Source: Trichobilharzia szidati
Taxonomy: Eukaryota; Platyhelminthes; Trematoda; Strigeidida; Schistosomatidae
Assembly (NCBI GenBank): GCA_944472155.2
Contig: OX235272.1
Location: forward strand, 80,234,020 to 80,298,019
Direction of reading: 5' to 3'
Length of the DNA: 64,000 bases
A program made the position numbers and the translations under genes. Below the pieces are notes generated by a model. That model was not told the DNA's origin. It ran no database searches and worked only from the letters and a program-made list of their open reading frames with translations. The stretch's first letter is position 1, and each line of letters begins with the position of its first letter. Of the stretch, positions 36,473 through 49,065 are shown piece after piece.

Positions 36473-39400
36473 ACCGCCACATGTCGAATGTCTCCTTGCA
36501 TATTTATAATGATGTCTCGATTTGCTTGCAAGCCTCTGCGACCTTCCTACTGACTCTGTTTTATTGTTTTCATCATTATCATCTGGACGTATTTCTAAAT
36601 TATCTACAAAATCAGGATTAGTAGCGGAATCAATAAAATTATAATCGCAACGACCTACTTCGTTTATTTTCACTTGATCCAGCTGTCTACTGTGTACGGA
36701 ATGATCTTCGATGTCTAATATCTTCAACACTCGATTTCCCAGTTTTTGTAGTATGATTCCAACATAAGGTCTAGAGTCATTCCCTCGATATCAATGTACA
36801 TCAGAAGTCGTGGACATCAGATGCGTTGTGAGAATTCGAGATTTGAATAGGTTAGCAGGACTTTCATGGGTGCTTGTAGGCTCCACATTGCGATATTGAA
36901 GTAGGAAGTTATCTACACATCTCTCTAGCTCGTCAAAATTCGTAGGACTCATTGATTCTATGGCACTGTTTGATGCTCGTACAAAATCTTCCGCCGACCC
37001 GTTAGACTGAGGATGACGTGGTGCTGTGTACAGATGACGACAAGCTATATGTTCAAGCCAATCACTGAAGTTCTTCTCAGTGAAATGAGTACCATTATCA
37101 GTAAGTAAGACATCTGGAATTCCTTCTCCACTGAAAATCTTCCTCAAAGCTCTGTGAGTGAATTTTGCGTTAGGAGTATTTGTAGTTATTTATGACATCT
37201 GGCCATCTAGAATAAGAATCCACAATAACTGAAGCATAATATGAAATTAAGAATGGAGCACAGTAATCTGCATGAATACGCTGACAAACTTCACAAGACG
37301 CAGGCAATGCTTTCCACGATGACTTCTCATAGGACATTTTAGGCAAACAACTGGAACACCTCTTTCATCTTTTGCTAATGTCAGCAAATGTCAATTCGCG
37401 GTCACCAGCACGTTAGGCGTGCTAATGATTTCATCTTATTAACTCCCAGATGAGCAGAATGAAGATCATCCAGATCGCACATCTTAATGTCGGAGGAATA
37501 ATAGTTCTGTCATTCAGACATAGAAATCTTTCAGGATCAACTGAAATGTCATCTCTTCGCTTACAAAAGTCCAGAAATCTTCGTCTACACTATATATTCC
37601 AACCTTTTTCTATTGCATTTATAATGCATCCGTAATATTTCTGAGTATCGTGAATAAGTCGAACTGTATCCACAGTGACGGCTGGACTAACAAACAGTCA
37701 GTGTCACGGACAAAATTTTCAAATAATGAACAGCGAGATAAGAAGTCTGCATGAAGTGTGTACTTAGCTGATCTGTGTTCAATAGTGTAATCATATGCAC
37801 TTAGTTCTAAATTGCATCTTTGAACCATAGCAGCAGCAAATGATCTATTCAAAGATTTTTCTGCATTTGAAATGAATGAATTTCAAAGCCTGATGATCAG
37901 TAACTATGTGAAACTTAGTACCAGAGAGATACTTGTGCAGGCGTCTTATTGCCCACACAACTGCTAGAGCCTCTTTCTGGGTTTGTGAGTACCCTTGTTC
38001 ACTCTTACTTAGACGTCTTGAAATACAAATATCAGGTTGTCCATTTTGCTCAAGTAGTGCAGCTATACCCATAGGAGAAGCATCTGTAGTGAGAACAGAC
38101 TTATCATTCGATAGAAGCGGTCTTAGGAAAGCTTGTCTATTAAGAGACTCCAAAGTTTTTCGCCAGATATCCTCATGTTGTTGTTCTCACTTCAGTTGTT
38201 TATTGAAGACAATATCAAAAAGCGGAGATAAGAGTTGAGTGGAACTGGGAATGAATGTGGAGTGAAAGTGAAGTGTACCCATGCATGATCTCAACAACTA
38301 CATGTTGTTAGTTGAAGGAGATTGAATTAGAGTTGGGTGATAAACGACTAGCATCAGGTCTGAAACCCTCGAACGACAAAATAAAGTGACATTTATTTGG
38401 ATTAGCAGGAGTAAATTTTTTCACAGAAATGCGTGATCAGCTCTAAAAGACTTTCATTATGCAATTCAAAGCTCGGTCGATGAACCGTTATGTTGTTTTT
38501 GTAAGACTCAACACCATCTAATCCATCTGTCGTATGATTTATTACTTTTCGAAATATTGCAGGTGAAACCTTCAAACCAGAAGGCAAGAACTTATACTTG
38601 AACAATCCAAATGGAGTATTACTGGTTGTTAATGCACTAGAAGCTTCGTCAAGCGGAATTTGCAAATAAGCATATTTGAGATGTATTTCGGAAAAGTATT
38701 TTGAGCCATGTAGCTTGTAGAGAATGTCTTCGGTTTCTAGCGTAGTGCAACTTTGCTGTAGTGGACGACTATTGAGTGTAAGGCGGTAGTCACCACAAAT
38801 TCTCGGTGTTTTAACATCAGTCTTTAGTGGCGTCACAATGTGAGTAGCCCAATTCGAAGATTCCACTGGCTTAAAGAAGTGTGCCCTGCTCAACCAAATT
38901 GTCTAACACTTTCTTAACTGCATCTCGCGAACCGTATGGAATTAATCGACGCATGAGGAAGACAGGATCACCCTCTGTTTCAAGCTGGATGGCCTGAATC
39001 TTCATGCCACCTACATACTTTGAACATTGGAGAACTAATTCTCTGAAGAAAGATTCATCAAACAACTCAATATGAAGTCAGATTTCAACATTTAACAATC
39101 TAAGGACTTTTAATCTCAATGAAGATCTTTGACAAGTAAGGGAGAGGATATTCACGAAACTACCACTGTCTGATTTCAAACCAGTGTTAGTAGTGCCAAT
39201 ACGAGGTAGTTTATGACCAGTTATGCCTGTAATGGAATTAGAAGTAGGATCCACCTGGGCATGCTTACAAAGCGATAGTAAATCTTTCTTAGAAATCATG
39301 GATTCAGTACTCCCAGTATCAATTATAAAACAGTGAGACTTGTCTGAACTTAAAGTGAAGGTTCTTATTAGATGAGATTCATTTCTGTGGAAATTTGAAA

Positions 39401-40220
39401 GAGATATTGACTGCATTTTATCAGACAAATTGGGAGAATCATGAGTAGCATAAGTATTTGAACTTCTGCAAACAGACGTTGTGTGCCCACTTTTAACACA
39501 TTTATGTCACTCAGCACCTCGAAAACGGGAAGTGCTTCGTAGATGAATCTGTCCACTGGAAAAACACGGTTTGATGGATTCGCTCTCTGTCTGCATTCCA
39601 TTACATGTGGATGACAGTTTGGATTTCGTTTGATGAACACTTGCATTATCAACTTCGTATAGCATGACATGACAGACACTGACGTAGTGGGAGCTGTGCA
39701 CTCACTGTTGACATCTTCATATATAATACATAGATCCTTATCAGTTTAAGCGGTGTGGGAAGGAATCTGAATCAACTCTCTTTCTAACTTCGGAATATTG
39801 ATTCCAGAAATCAGACGATCACGTAGTTGAGTGTGCAGCTGATCTCCAAAGTTGCACTTTGTAGCCTGTATCTGAAGCTGAAGAGTGACGTCTTCAATAT
39901 TGTGGTTGGTAGAACGAACAAGTTTTTTGAACTGAGCCCTCACTCGTCTTTCGAAAGTTGTTATGTGAAAGTGAACTGTCAGAAGTTCATTGAGTCTATC
40001 ATATGGCAGAGAAATTGGTTGATGTGGAAATGACAGAGTTTTCACCAGGCTGTACGCATCTAGCCCAATAGCAGTAATAGAATGAGCCGAAATTTCGTCA
40101 TCGTCAACATTCTTCGACATGCTCCATGCGTCGAAGCATTCAAGATAATCGAAGATTTCCCACGGTGAACCATTCATAGGAAACTTCCCGAGAAGATTTA
40201 ATTCCATAGCAACGCAAAAA

Positions 40221-40399
40221 TGTTATAATTAATTGTATTTTGGAAACACCGAAATACAGGAAATAAACCAACAAAACACAGAGGCATGAATTTGGGAATT
40301 TGTATTTGGCGGAATTATTTGTAATTCATATAATAAATATATCAACAAATAACAGTAAGTATTTACACAATGCAGTGATAGAAATTGTCAATCACCACA
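40221..40399 (-). repeat. 5' LTR of the gypsy element
   Basis: 179 bp from TGTTATAATT to ATCACCACA, i.e. TG...CA ends, followed by target duplication GTTCC. The gag ATG lies about 14 bp inside the LTR edge. Confidence 0.8.
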
Positions 40400-40404
40400 G
40401 TTCC

Positions 40405-42974
40405 TCTTCTCACTCAACGAACGAACGAACCAACCAAAAATCTGTTGCCCAACAAATATCCAAAACAATACGGAGATGTATTGATCAGATGCCTAGCCAA
40501 CCGTTATGTGAAATCATGTGACAATCCATCTAGACTGGAACACAAATAAGAAATGATGAGTTGGGACTTCCCGAATGACATGAAGGAGACTGTGTGGAGA
40601 GGAAATGGAAGCGCATATGTGATCGCGGACCCAGCTAAGGAAGACTAAGGAGAAGACAGTGTGAGGTGCTGTTGAAGCCAAATGTCCCACCAAGAGCTGC
40701 TGTCAACGTGGCATTGACACAGGTACCGCAGAATAAGTAACTACCTCTAACTATCATCCTGCATTTTCGACCTAGCTGAAATGATCGGTCTGTTGCAAAC
40801 AGTAAATTGATAGCGGTGGATTTCAAATGGAACATACGACAATCCAAATGAAGTTGTTTTAGCTGATGTGTGATATTTCAGGCAAGCCAAATTCGCCTTT
40901 CGAACACATCGAAATCCATTGATGACGTTTATCAACCAAGTGTGAGAATAAATGCATCTCAAATTATGTGAGATGACAGTCAACCCACTGCATACTTCGT
41001 CCAAAAAAATGCATAAGTGGAGACCGGGAAACAGTTAGGCCACTTTCACACACACAAGTAAGACTAGATAATCGACAAAGTAACTAAGCAAGGTCAATAC
41101 AAAATATTTCATTGATTAGTGACACACACAAAGAACGAGTGTCCATTTTGTTGCACAAAGATGGCGTAGACTAGAGAACATTCAAAGGCTAAACACAATC
41201 GCAGTACAAATCAGAAGACAGGAAATAAGTCACAAAGTTGAAACAAATAAATTGCAGTGGAAACAAATGAAAGCACTCAATTCCACAAACATGTAACAGA
41301 GAGAAGGTTGGGTCAATGAAATGCATGAATAAAACACTACTAAAACACAGACATGACCACAATTAAAACCTGGTTTATGATTCGTGTGCGATTAACTGCT
41401 GGTTTGTGTTGCTTTGACGTTCAACATACGACTGAGGAAATTATTTGAATGCAATTCACCTAAGCAAAGAGCGACGAGATGCTCTATAATGTGGCATTAA
41501 GACGATATGATTATCGTGTCATTTCAACTGCGTCAATCCGTCCAACAAATTACTACTATTGAGATTATCATCATCGACTGATTGACTTATTCAAACCACT
41601 CACTGCATTCACCGTCTCAAGAGCTGTGCACATCCCATTCGATTAAAATAGTATCAAACAACAAAACCAATATCGATAGATGATCAATTGTAATGATATT
41701 TCTCATATCTGAAATTGAAGGTGAAACGTGTTGTATGCAAACAGATGGGAGACAAAGAGATGGGAGGCATTACGGAGATCCGAAAGACCGCTGCAACCCG
41801 TTCAACAAACACACCATCATAATCATCGCCAAATTTCATTGAAGTATAGGAAAAATTACACGAAACATCTCAAATAAATGTTGCTTCCAATCACAATGAC
41901 ACACACGTTGACACTCTTCAAAATACGAAATTTAGATAGACTACACAAACACACAATTACTGGCCTCGAATGGAAAACCACGAAACACGTGACCGACTGG
42001 TTCACAGCCGATCATTGTATTCGTGAACGACTCCGATCACGTGAGTGTGTGTCCTGAAACAATGAAACTCTCAAAACAACTCACTCAGACTGCATTAGTC
42101 AACGAAGCAGAGGAAGAAGAAGAAGAAGCAGAAGACGCTGAATTCGACAACCCTGAATGGAGAAGATAAAGCCATATGCATGTCAAATTACACACTTCAT
42201 GTGAGATATCCCGAATAAATCTACACCTGACTGTACGGTGTCAAACTGTAGTAAGAACGCATCACGCATACTTTTGGAAATACACGGACGGAGTTCACTG
42301 ACCGACCCACGTGTAATACACTGTCATTGTCCTCAAATTATTCTGCAGTCGGATAATCAACACTAACTAATCAAGGTTTATTTCATTTCGAAACTGGACG
42401 GATTTGTCGAATAGAAAGAGGAAACGAGAGATTAAACCAGACATCATTCCGAGGACATTATTTCAATACACATTGAGACTAACCCTGAGAACTGTCATGT
42501 ATAATGTCAACTGGGTTCAAAACTAGAAAGCAAACAGCGTGATGAAGAGAAAACGGGGAATAATAATGATGCCAGGTGATTTCAGAATCAGTATCACTGT
42601 CCTAATGAGATAAATCTGCAGTCAGAATGATACTAAATTTGCACCTGACGTTTTATCACACAGTTAGGGAAGCACTCACTACTCAGCTGAAATTTACACA
42701 CCTTCAGTCAGTATCACGAATACACCTGCACTATCCGTCTGTGTCAGCTGTTCGCTTCCTCCCACAAACTATCAGCTGGACATTCCCCTTCAAAATGTGA
42801 TGTACCATGGCAGCTGATGAACACAAATAATGATATTAGGCAAGAGTATATTATTTCACACGGAAATTAACAAAGCCTCCTCACAGACATACATACATAC
42901 ATAAAAACAAACTAATATACACTGTACAACGGGGAGGGATTCAAAGGAAACGAACGACTCGAACGAAGGAAGTC
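40405..42974. other. Repeat-unit spacer downstream of the orphan exon, non-coding
   Basis: Colinear with 15.1-17.67 and 27.6-30.2 kb. The part from 41743 belongs to the long inverted repeat. A GAA tract lies near 42110-42130. No gene recognised. Confidence 0.55.
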
Positions 42975-43175
42975 TCAGTGAATTCCAGTCTCCTTCAGTG
43001 TCAACTTGTCGAACAAATATTCACCCAGTCCACTGCCAACCCTCTTCGCCTGAGTCACATAGTCGGCGAGTTGCTTGATTCCATCCTCCTGTTCATGTAG
43101 GTATTCACTCTCGATGAAGTCAGCCAATCCCGAATCATTGTTCTTCGAAGCCAGTTCATCGAGTTTCAATAGTGA
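42975..43175 (-). pseudogene. Orphan ferritin exon 2 (truncated gene copy)
   Basis: 201 bp encoding the last 66 ferritin codons with the stop, identical in protein to exon 2 of copies C and D (NNDSGL), with the acceptor CACAG intact at its 5' edge. In the other units exon 1 lies 2.3-2.7 kb upstream. Here the upstream homology ends at 44823 and no minus-strand exon 1 follows; the next exon 1 (45984) faces the other way. It cannot make ferritin unless spliced to an exon 1 from copy D's opposite strand, which is not possible in cis, or from a transcript starting in the PLE. Confidence 0.9.
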
Positions 43176-43549
43176 CTGTGAGTAGACGGGAGAGAATGAG
43201 AAGAATCAGAATCACTTCAATAATAATAATAATGATAATAATAACAATAATAATAAAATGAAGTTGACTATATAAGATAACTGAAACGCCTGAGTGATAA
43301 CTCGTGACTATAATTTTGTGTGTGCATGTGAATATCTGCATGTGTGATGGATAGATGGATGTAAGAATGATGTCAATCGATGAGGTTAGCTGACTCCTGT
43401 GCAAAATATTCACCATTAGGGAATTTGATAAATTCGACTAGCAGGAAATCGTCATCTAATAAAAGCTCACTCAAGTATACACACTCGAGTGAATAATATT
43501 CAGCAGCGGTCACCTCGACTTGTAAGTGTTTCCAAAGAGGATTGAAGAC

Positions 43550-44823
43550 AGTTAATAATATATCAGAGAAGAAATAGCTTAATCAATAAACCCAGTCAAC
43601 TTTCGCGAACTGAATCAAGATATGAAAATCACCGTATTTTGGACATTCGATGCTTGAAAAATGAAATTATTCCTAAAGGCCTACATCTACGTGCTCCAGT
43701 TCTTAGAGACAATGAAACAGAATGGAATGTCTACAAACACTGTGCCGAAAAGAAGAGATCCACAGAATTGTTAAAATGTTGCAACATATCAGATATGAAA
43801 TTGAGCAGTTGAATCAAAAGCTAATGGGAAAAGTTACGAATGCAGATTACTATCTGATAACACAGTCCCCTAGCAATGTCAAATCAGCAGCTTTCCAAAA
43901 CTCAAAGCAAAGAGTTCAGTAAATTATTAGAGGAGAAATCTTCATCTCAGAACGACGAAATCAGCAATCTGAAGTCGCCGGCGATCGATAAAACAAAGGG
44001 GACTATTAGTCTCTCAACACATATATTAAGTCCTACAGAAATAAGTGTATTAGAAAGGGACTAAATTTCAATGTAGCGGTAGACAAGCTGAAACCTGAGG
44101 ATGTCATCCGTAAAATAGAAATAGCACTAAGTGGGATAAACAAAACAGCGGCTGACGAAGTATGTGCACAATGTGCACTAACATTAAAATGACGAAAACG
44201 TGGAAAGCGTAACCTGACAAAACCAGAGTTAGAAGCCCTAAAACACCTTAAGAATAACAAGGATATAGTAATCACAAAGTCAAAAAGAGGAAATGCAACA
44301 GTAATATTAGACAAATCAGACTATTTGGACAAGGTGAATACTCGCATACAAACCGGACCATATGAGGAAATTAATAAATCAATTGACACCGTTATGAATA
44401 AGGTTAAGAAATCCACAGCGTAACTTATACACCGAATGAAGCCATTTCTCGTTTAGTCTAAGTGGTTTAATTTAGTGTCCAAAACTAATAAACCCAGTAG
44501 GATGTATGGTGTTGTTACAGTTCATAAGTCAGGATACCCTATTAGACCTATAGTTGACTTTAGAAATTCACCTACTTATGAATTATCTAAATATTTAGCC
44601 ATGGTATTGAATTCCCTTAAGAGCCACTAACAAATTCCTCTGAACTACAACATAGATAAGATAATTTGAAATTAGATAATGAAGAAAAAATGGTTAGTTT
44701 TGACATTGTCAGTTTATATACACGTATACCAGTGAATATGGTGTTGAGGCAGTCAGAAACAAACTCATTTCTGACCAAGAACTCGAATTTAGAACGAAAA
44801 GGCCACTTCAGAACATAATGCTG
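43550..44823 (+). mobile_element. 5' part of intronic Penelope-like element beside the orphan exon
   Basis: N-terminal region 43722-44100 and RT fingers near 44500-44610 (MYGVVTVHKSGYPIRPIVDF), cut off after the motif A region (44700, VLTLSVYIHVYQ in a shifted frame) at 44823. It is identical to the unit C copy up to about 44132, then switches to a sequence like that of unit B. Confidence 0.85.
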
Positions 44824-45225
44824 GTGAAGAGGAAAGGTTGGGCATCCTGTAAAAAAAACACTGCTACAGAAACTTCAAGCCAACTAGCTTGAAGCCCACT
44901 GGGGAACGTGAAGGAAAAAAATGACGCATCTGAAATATTAAACATCTTTAATGGTGTCAAACTAATATAAATTTTACAATGGAGTGTGAAGATGAAGACA
45001 AGTTTCAGTTTTTGGACTTTGACATCGAACGTGATAAAGATGTTAGCATCATGAGGTATGTCTATAGAGAGGAGATCTGATGGGGATTAGCCTCAAACTC
45101 AAAAGCAAAAACGAATTGGTGAGAACACTGTTTGATCGTGTAGGGGAACTTTGTTCAGAAGAAAACTTAGCGTGAATAATTATTTATATTGAGTGGAATT
45201 ACTCAAACTGATATCAATACCTGAA
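44824..45225 (+). mobile_element. Degraded fragment of a second PLE family
   Basis: Matches 56940-57250 (NDASEIL, TMECEDDDKF type residues after the YVDD box) but with stops and an altered start. It joins directly to the block upstream of ferritin D, at the same point as the PLE fragment upstream of ferritin E, so D and E share this junction. Confidence 0.7.
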
Positions 45226-45983
45226 TGCTCGGTAGACTGAATCGTTGAAAGTGGAGAGCCGAATTCTCAGTAGTCTCAGAAGTCATCACTTCAGTGTGGT
45301 AGAAAACAAAGCCACCTACTTACCCTCCATGAAACCTCCACCCCAAACACAACTCACCTAGACCAGTCATAATTCATTCTACTCAGTCACACAAACGAGT
45401 GAGTGCTCAGCTGCGGATAAAATCACAACAAAACTACACAATCATTCCCCATGATCAAATTCTAATATGTGAAAGTCATCTTCCGAAAATACGACACATT
45501 CCACACATTACGCATTCCACATTGAAGAAACACGGAAACCACTCGGTGATATTACAAAAGCAAATGGTGATGAAAATTTCACATGTGTACGTGAAAGTAC
45601 GTGAAAACATGATGAATCAGCTAGCTGCTTCACCTTCCAATCACCATCACAATCACACACCCACCAAAATTCCACACTGTATCACTACCACTGTTTCTGG
45701 AGTAAAGCAAATTATTATTATTAATAACACACACATGTACACAAAAACACACACGTATGAAAACACCAATTAGATCACTCACACCACTACTGACCTCAAA
45801 TGAATACAACTCACAGCACGTCATTCACTCTCTCTCTCTCTCTCTCACACACTTCACTTCACTTCACTTCACTGTATACGTGAATTACTCTGATCATGTG
45901 AATGCTTGTCCAGAAAGAATAAAAGCCACAAATCAACTCAGACTGACTGAATCAGTCAGTGTGTTTCAGTGTCAACCAGCAGA
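45226..45983 (+). promoter_or_regulatory. Ferritin D upstream and promoter block
   Basis: Homologous, inverted, to the upstream blocks of A-C. (CT)n and TTCAC repeats lie at about 45828-45874. TATA-like AATAAAAG is at 45918-45925 and the perfect 9-bp-arm palindrome at 45942-45960. The ATG is 59 bp after the TATA-like box. A short insert near 45665-45730 distinguishes it from the other copies. Confidence 0.6.
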
Positions 45984-48900
45984 ATGAGTGAATCACGAGC
46001 CAGACAGAATTTCACCAAGGAATGTGAAGATGCGCTGAACAAACAGATCAACATGGAATTGCAGGCTTCATACGACTACATGGCATTCTACACCTACTTC
46101 GATCGAGATGATGTCGCCCTTCCCAATGCAGCTGAATTCTTCCGAAACGCGTCACTCGAGGAACGTGAGCACGCTGAGAAATTGGCGAAGTATGTGAACA
46201 AGCGTGGTGGTCGTGTTGAGTACAGTGACATTAAGGCTCCATGTAAGACGGAGTTCACAGGTGTTGAGGATGCGATGATGACAGCTCTTGCAATGGAGAA
46301 GGCAGTGAATGAGGTGAGTGAATCAGTCAGACTGATCCCTTCGTTGTAATCTGTGATGTATCTGAACTGATAATCATTTCGGAGTTTTAGATAAAGTAGA
46401 TGGTTTTGTTTTATGGGATCCTCAGTATCCTTTCAACGAGAAACTTTTTTTCTAATCGGGTTTGTCGGTTTGAATGTCACTTTTGATCTTGCCTTGTTAA
46501 GAATTCTGTCTTAGTTTACCGAGGTTCCCTCTTTGTATGGAAGTACTACTGATGATTTAGATTCCTTATTGTTGTTGTCATTATCTTGCGCATGTCTGAC
46601 ATGCAAGTCTTCATTAATATTACTATTATTATTATCACTATCACTACTATCATTATTTATTATATTATTTTTACATTTTCCTACATACTTTCTGACTAAT
46701 TTATCAGGATAATTATTAAGTTTCAAAGCTTCCTAGATTCTCCTCCGTACTACTGAGTTTTTGTGCTCTATTATTTAGACATCTCACCAATCCTATTTTC
46801 AATGACATAGGATGGGATGATCGGAAGTCCAAATATCTGATTCAGTGTGTGGGTTTCCTGTAAACACTTGTGTTTAACTTCCCATCTTCTTTCCTTTGTA
46901 CGCTACAATCTAACACTGGAAGCACCCTTTCCTGACTTTCCAATTCATAAGTGAATTGAATTGCCTCCAACTTTGAGTTAATGTGTTCAAATAATCCATC
47001 TAGATATTGTGTTTATGTACAGTCAGCGTGTCATCTACATACCTCCACCATACTTTTCAGGTGGGGCTGATGTTTCAATCGCTATGTTTTCCCACATAGC
47101 CATGTATATATCTGCTACAACCGGGATGTTGGTGACTCCATGGGAACTCCCTCACTTTGTTTGATAATTTTCCCCTGGAATTTAAATACTGTGGAAGTCA
47201 GTCATAGCTGCACTCCCAGCATTATGTTCTGAAGTGGCCTTTTCGTTCTAAATTCGAGTTCTTGGTCAGAAATGAGTTTGTTTCTGACTGCCTCAACACC
47301 ATATTCACTGGTATACGTGTATATAAACTGACAATGTCAAAACTAACCATTTTTTCTTCATTATCTAATTTCAAATTATCTTATCTATGTTGTAGTTCAG
47401 AGGAATTTGTTAGTGGCTCTTAAGGGAATTCAATACCATGGCTAAATATTTAGATAATTCATAAGTAGGTGAATTTCTAAAGTCAACTATAGGTCTAATA
47501 GGGTATCCTGACTTATGAACTGTAACAACACCATACATCCTACTGGGTTTATTAGTTTTGGACACTAAATTAAACCACTTAGACTAAACGAGAAATGGCT
47601 TCATTCGGTGTATAAGTTACGCTGTGGATTTCTTAACCTTATTCATAACGGTGTCAATTGATTTATTAATTTCCTCATATGGTCCGGTTTGTATGCGAGT
47701 ATTCACCTTGTCCAAATAGTCTGATTTGTCTAATATTACTGTTGCATTTCCTCTTTTTGACTTTGTGATTACTATATCCTTGTTATTCTTAAGGTGTTTT
47801 AGGGCTTCTAACTCTGGTTTTGTCAGGTTACGCTTTCCACGTTTTCGTCATTTTAATGTTAGTGCACATTGTGCACATACTTCGTCAGCCGCTGTTTTGT
47901 TTATCCCACTTAGTGCTATTTCTATTTTACGGATGACATCCTCAGGTTTCAGCTTGTCTACCGCTACATTGAAATTTAGTCCCTTTCTAATACACTTATT
48001 TCTGTAGGACTTAATATATGTGTTGAGAGACTAATAGTCCCCTTTGTTTTATCGATCGCCGGCGACTTCAGATTGCTGATTTCGTCGTTCTGAGATGAAG
48101 ATTTCTCCTCTAATAATTTACTGAACTCTTTGCTTTGAGTTTTGGAAAGCTGCTGATTTGACATTGCTAGGGGACTGTGTTATCAGATAGTAATCTGCAT
48201 TCGTAACTTTTCCCATTAGCTTTTGATTCAACTGCTCAATTTCATATCTGATATGTTGCAACATTTTAACAATTCTGTGGATCTCTTCTTTTCGGCACAG
48301 TGTTTGTAGACATTCCATTCTGTTTCATTGTCTCTAAGAACTGGAGCACGTAGATGTAGGCCTTTAGGAATAATTTCATTTTTCAAGCATCGAATGTCCA
48401 AAATACGGTGATTTTCATATCTTGATTCAGTTCGCGAAAGTTGACTGGGTTTATTGATTAAGCTATTTCTTCTCTGATATATTATTAACTGTCTTCAATC
48501 CTCTTTGGAAACACTTACAAGTCGAGGTGACCGCTGCTGAATATTATTCACTCGAGTGTGTATACTTGAGTGAGCTTTTATTAGATGACGATTTCCTGCT
48601 AGTCGAATTTATCAAATTCCCTAATGGTGAATATTTTGCACAGGAGTCAGCTAACCTCATCGATTGACATCATTCTTACATCCATCTATCCATCACACAT
48701 GCAGATATTCACATGCACACACAAAATTATAGTCACGAGTTATCACTCAGGCGTTTCAGTTATCTTATATAGTCAACTTCATTTTATTATTATTGTTATT
48801 ATTATCATTATTATTATTATTGAAGTGATTCTGATTCTTCTCATTCTCTCCCGTCTACTCACAGTCACTATTGAAACTCGATGAACTGGCTTCGAAGAAC

Positions 48901-49065
48901 AATGATTCGGGATTGGCTGACTTCATCGAGAGTGAATACCTACATGAACAGGAGGATGGAATCAAGCAACTCGCCGACTATGTGACTCAGGCGAAGAGGG
49001 TTGGCAGTGGACTGGGTGAATATTTGTTCGACAAGTTGACACTGAAGGAGACTGGAATTCACTGA
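45984..49065 (+). CDS. Ferritin heavy-type subunit, copy D (two exons, inverted)
   Basis: Exon 1 is 45984-46313 and exon 2 is 48865-49065, with a 2551-bp phase 0 intron, donor GTGAGT and acceptor CACAG. 176 aa. Ferroxidase residues E25, Y32, E60, H63, E105 and Q139 are kept. It is the most divergent copy: R5 (MSESRARQ), S29 (QASYDY), L46 and N48 (VALPNAAEFF), M99, S125. Position 46 is Leu as in human H ferritin. Exon 2 lies inside the right arm of the 3.08-kb inverted repeat, so its sequence is tied to the orphan exon, while exon 1 lies in the spacer between the arms and has evolved separately. Confidence 0.94.
46440..48500 (-). mobile_element. Penelope-like element in ferritin D intron (antisense, broken)
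   Basis: Minus-strand order: N-terminal region 48318-47976, RT fingers near 47540-47450, RYVDD-type box near 47040, thumb, then the Asp/Asn-rich linker 46726-46511. The right-hand part (from 47218) is inside the inverted repeat arm. As elsewhere it is antisense to ferritin and lacks GIY-YIG. Confidence 0.85.

Larger units (their letters stand above)
36285..40399 (-). mobile_element. Ty3/gypsy LTR retrotransposon, most complete copy
   Basis: A 4.1-kb element with two LTRs and target duplication GTTCC (36280-36284 and 40400-40404). Minus-strand order: gag 40207-39746 continuing with breaks to about 39430, aspartic protease 39428-39078 (IDTGSTESMI), RT 38893-38402 (YLQIPL), RNase H 38153-37620 (TTDASPMGI to HADFLSR), zinc-binding integrase start near 37380, integrase core 37147-36791 (LLTDNGTHFT). 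The pol order PR-RT-RH-IN defines Ty3/gypsy. Frameshifts and stops separate the segments, so it is not autonomous. LTR divergence implies some age. Confidence 0.9.
41743..44823. repeat. Left arm of long inverted repeat (about 3.08 kb)
   Basis: Reverse complement of 47218-50297, with only a handful of mismatches noticed (e.g. GTAG/GCAG near 42249, CGGGG/CAGGG near 42931, CATTG/CCTTG near 42327). It contains unit spacer, the orphan ferritin exon 2 and the 5' half of the intronic PLE. Both ends of the homology are abrupt. Confidence 0.9.

Noticed and set aside
45955..45980. CAGTGT motifs as an iron-responsive element
   Set aside because: The five bases on each side do not pair and there is no bulged C at the proper distance, for either CAGTGT.
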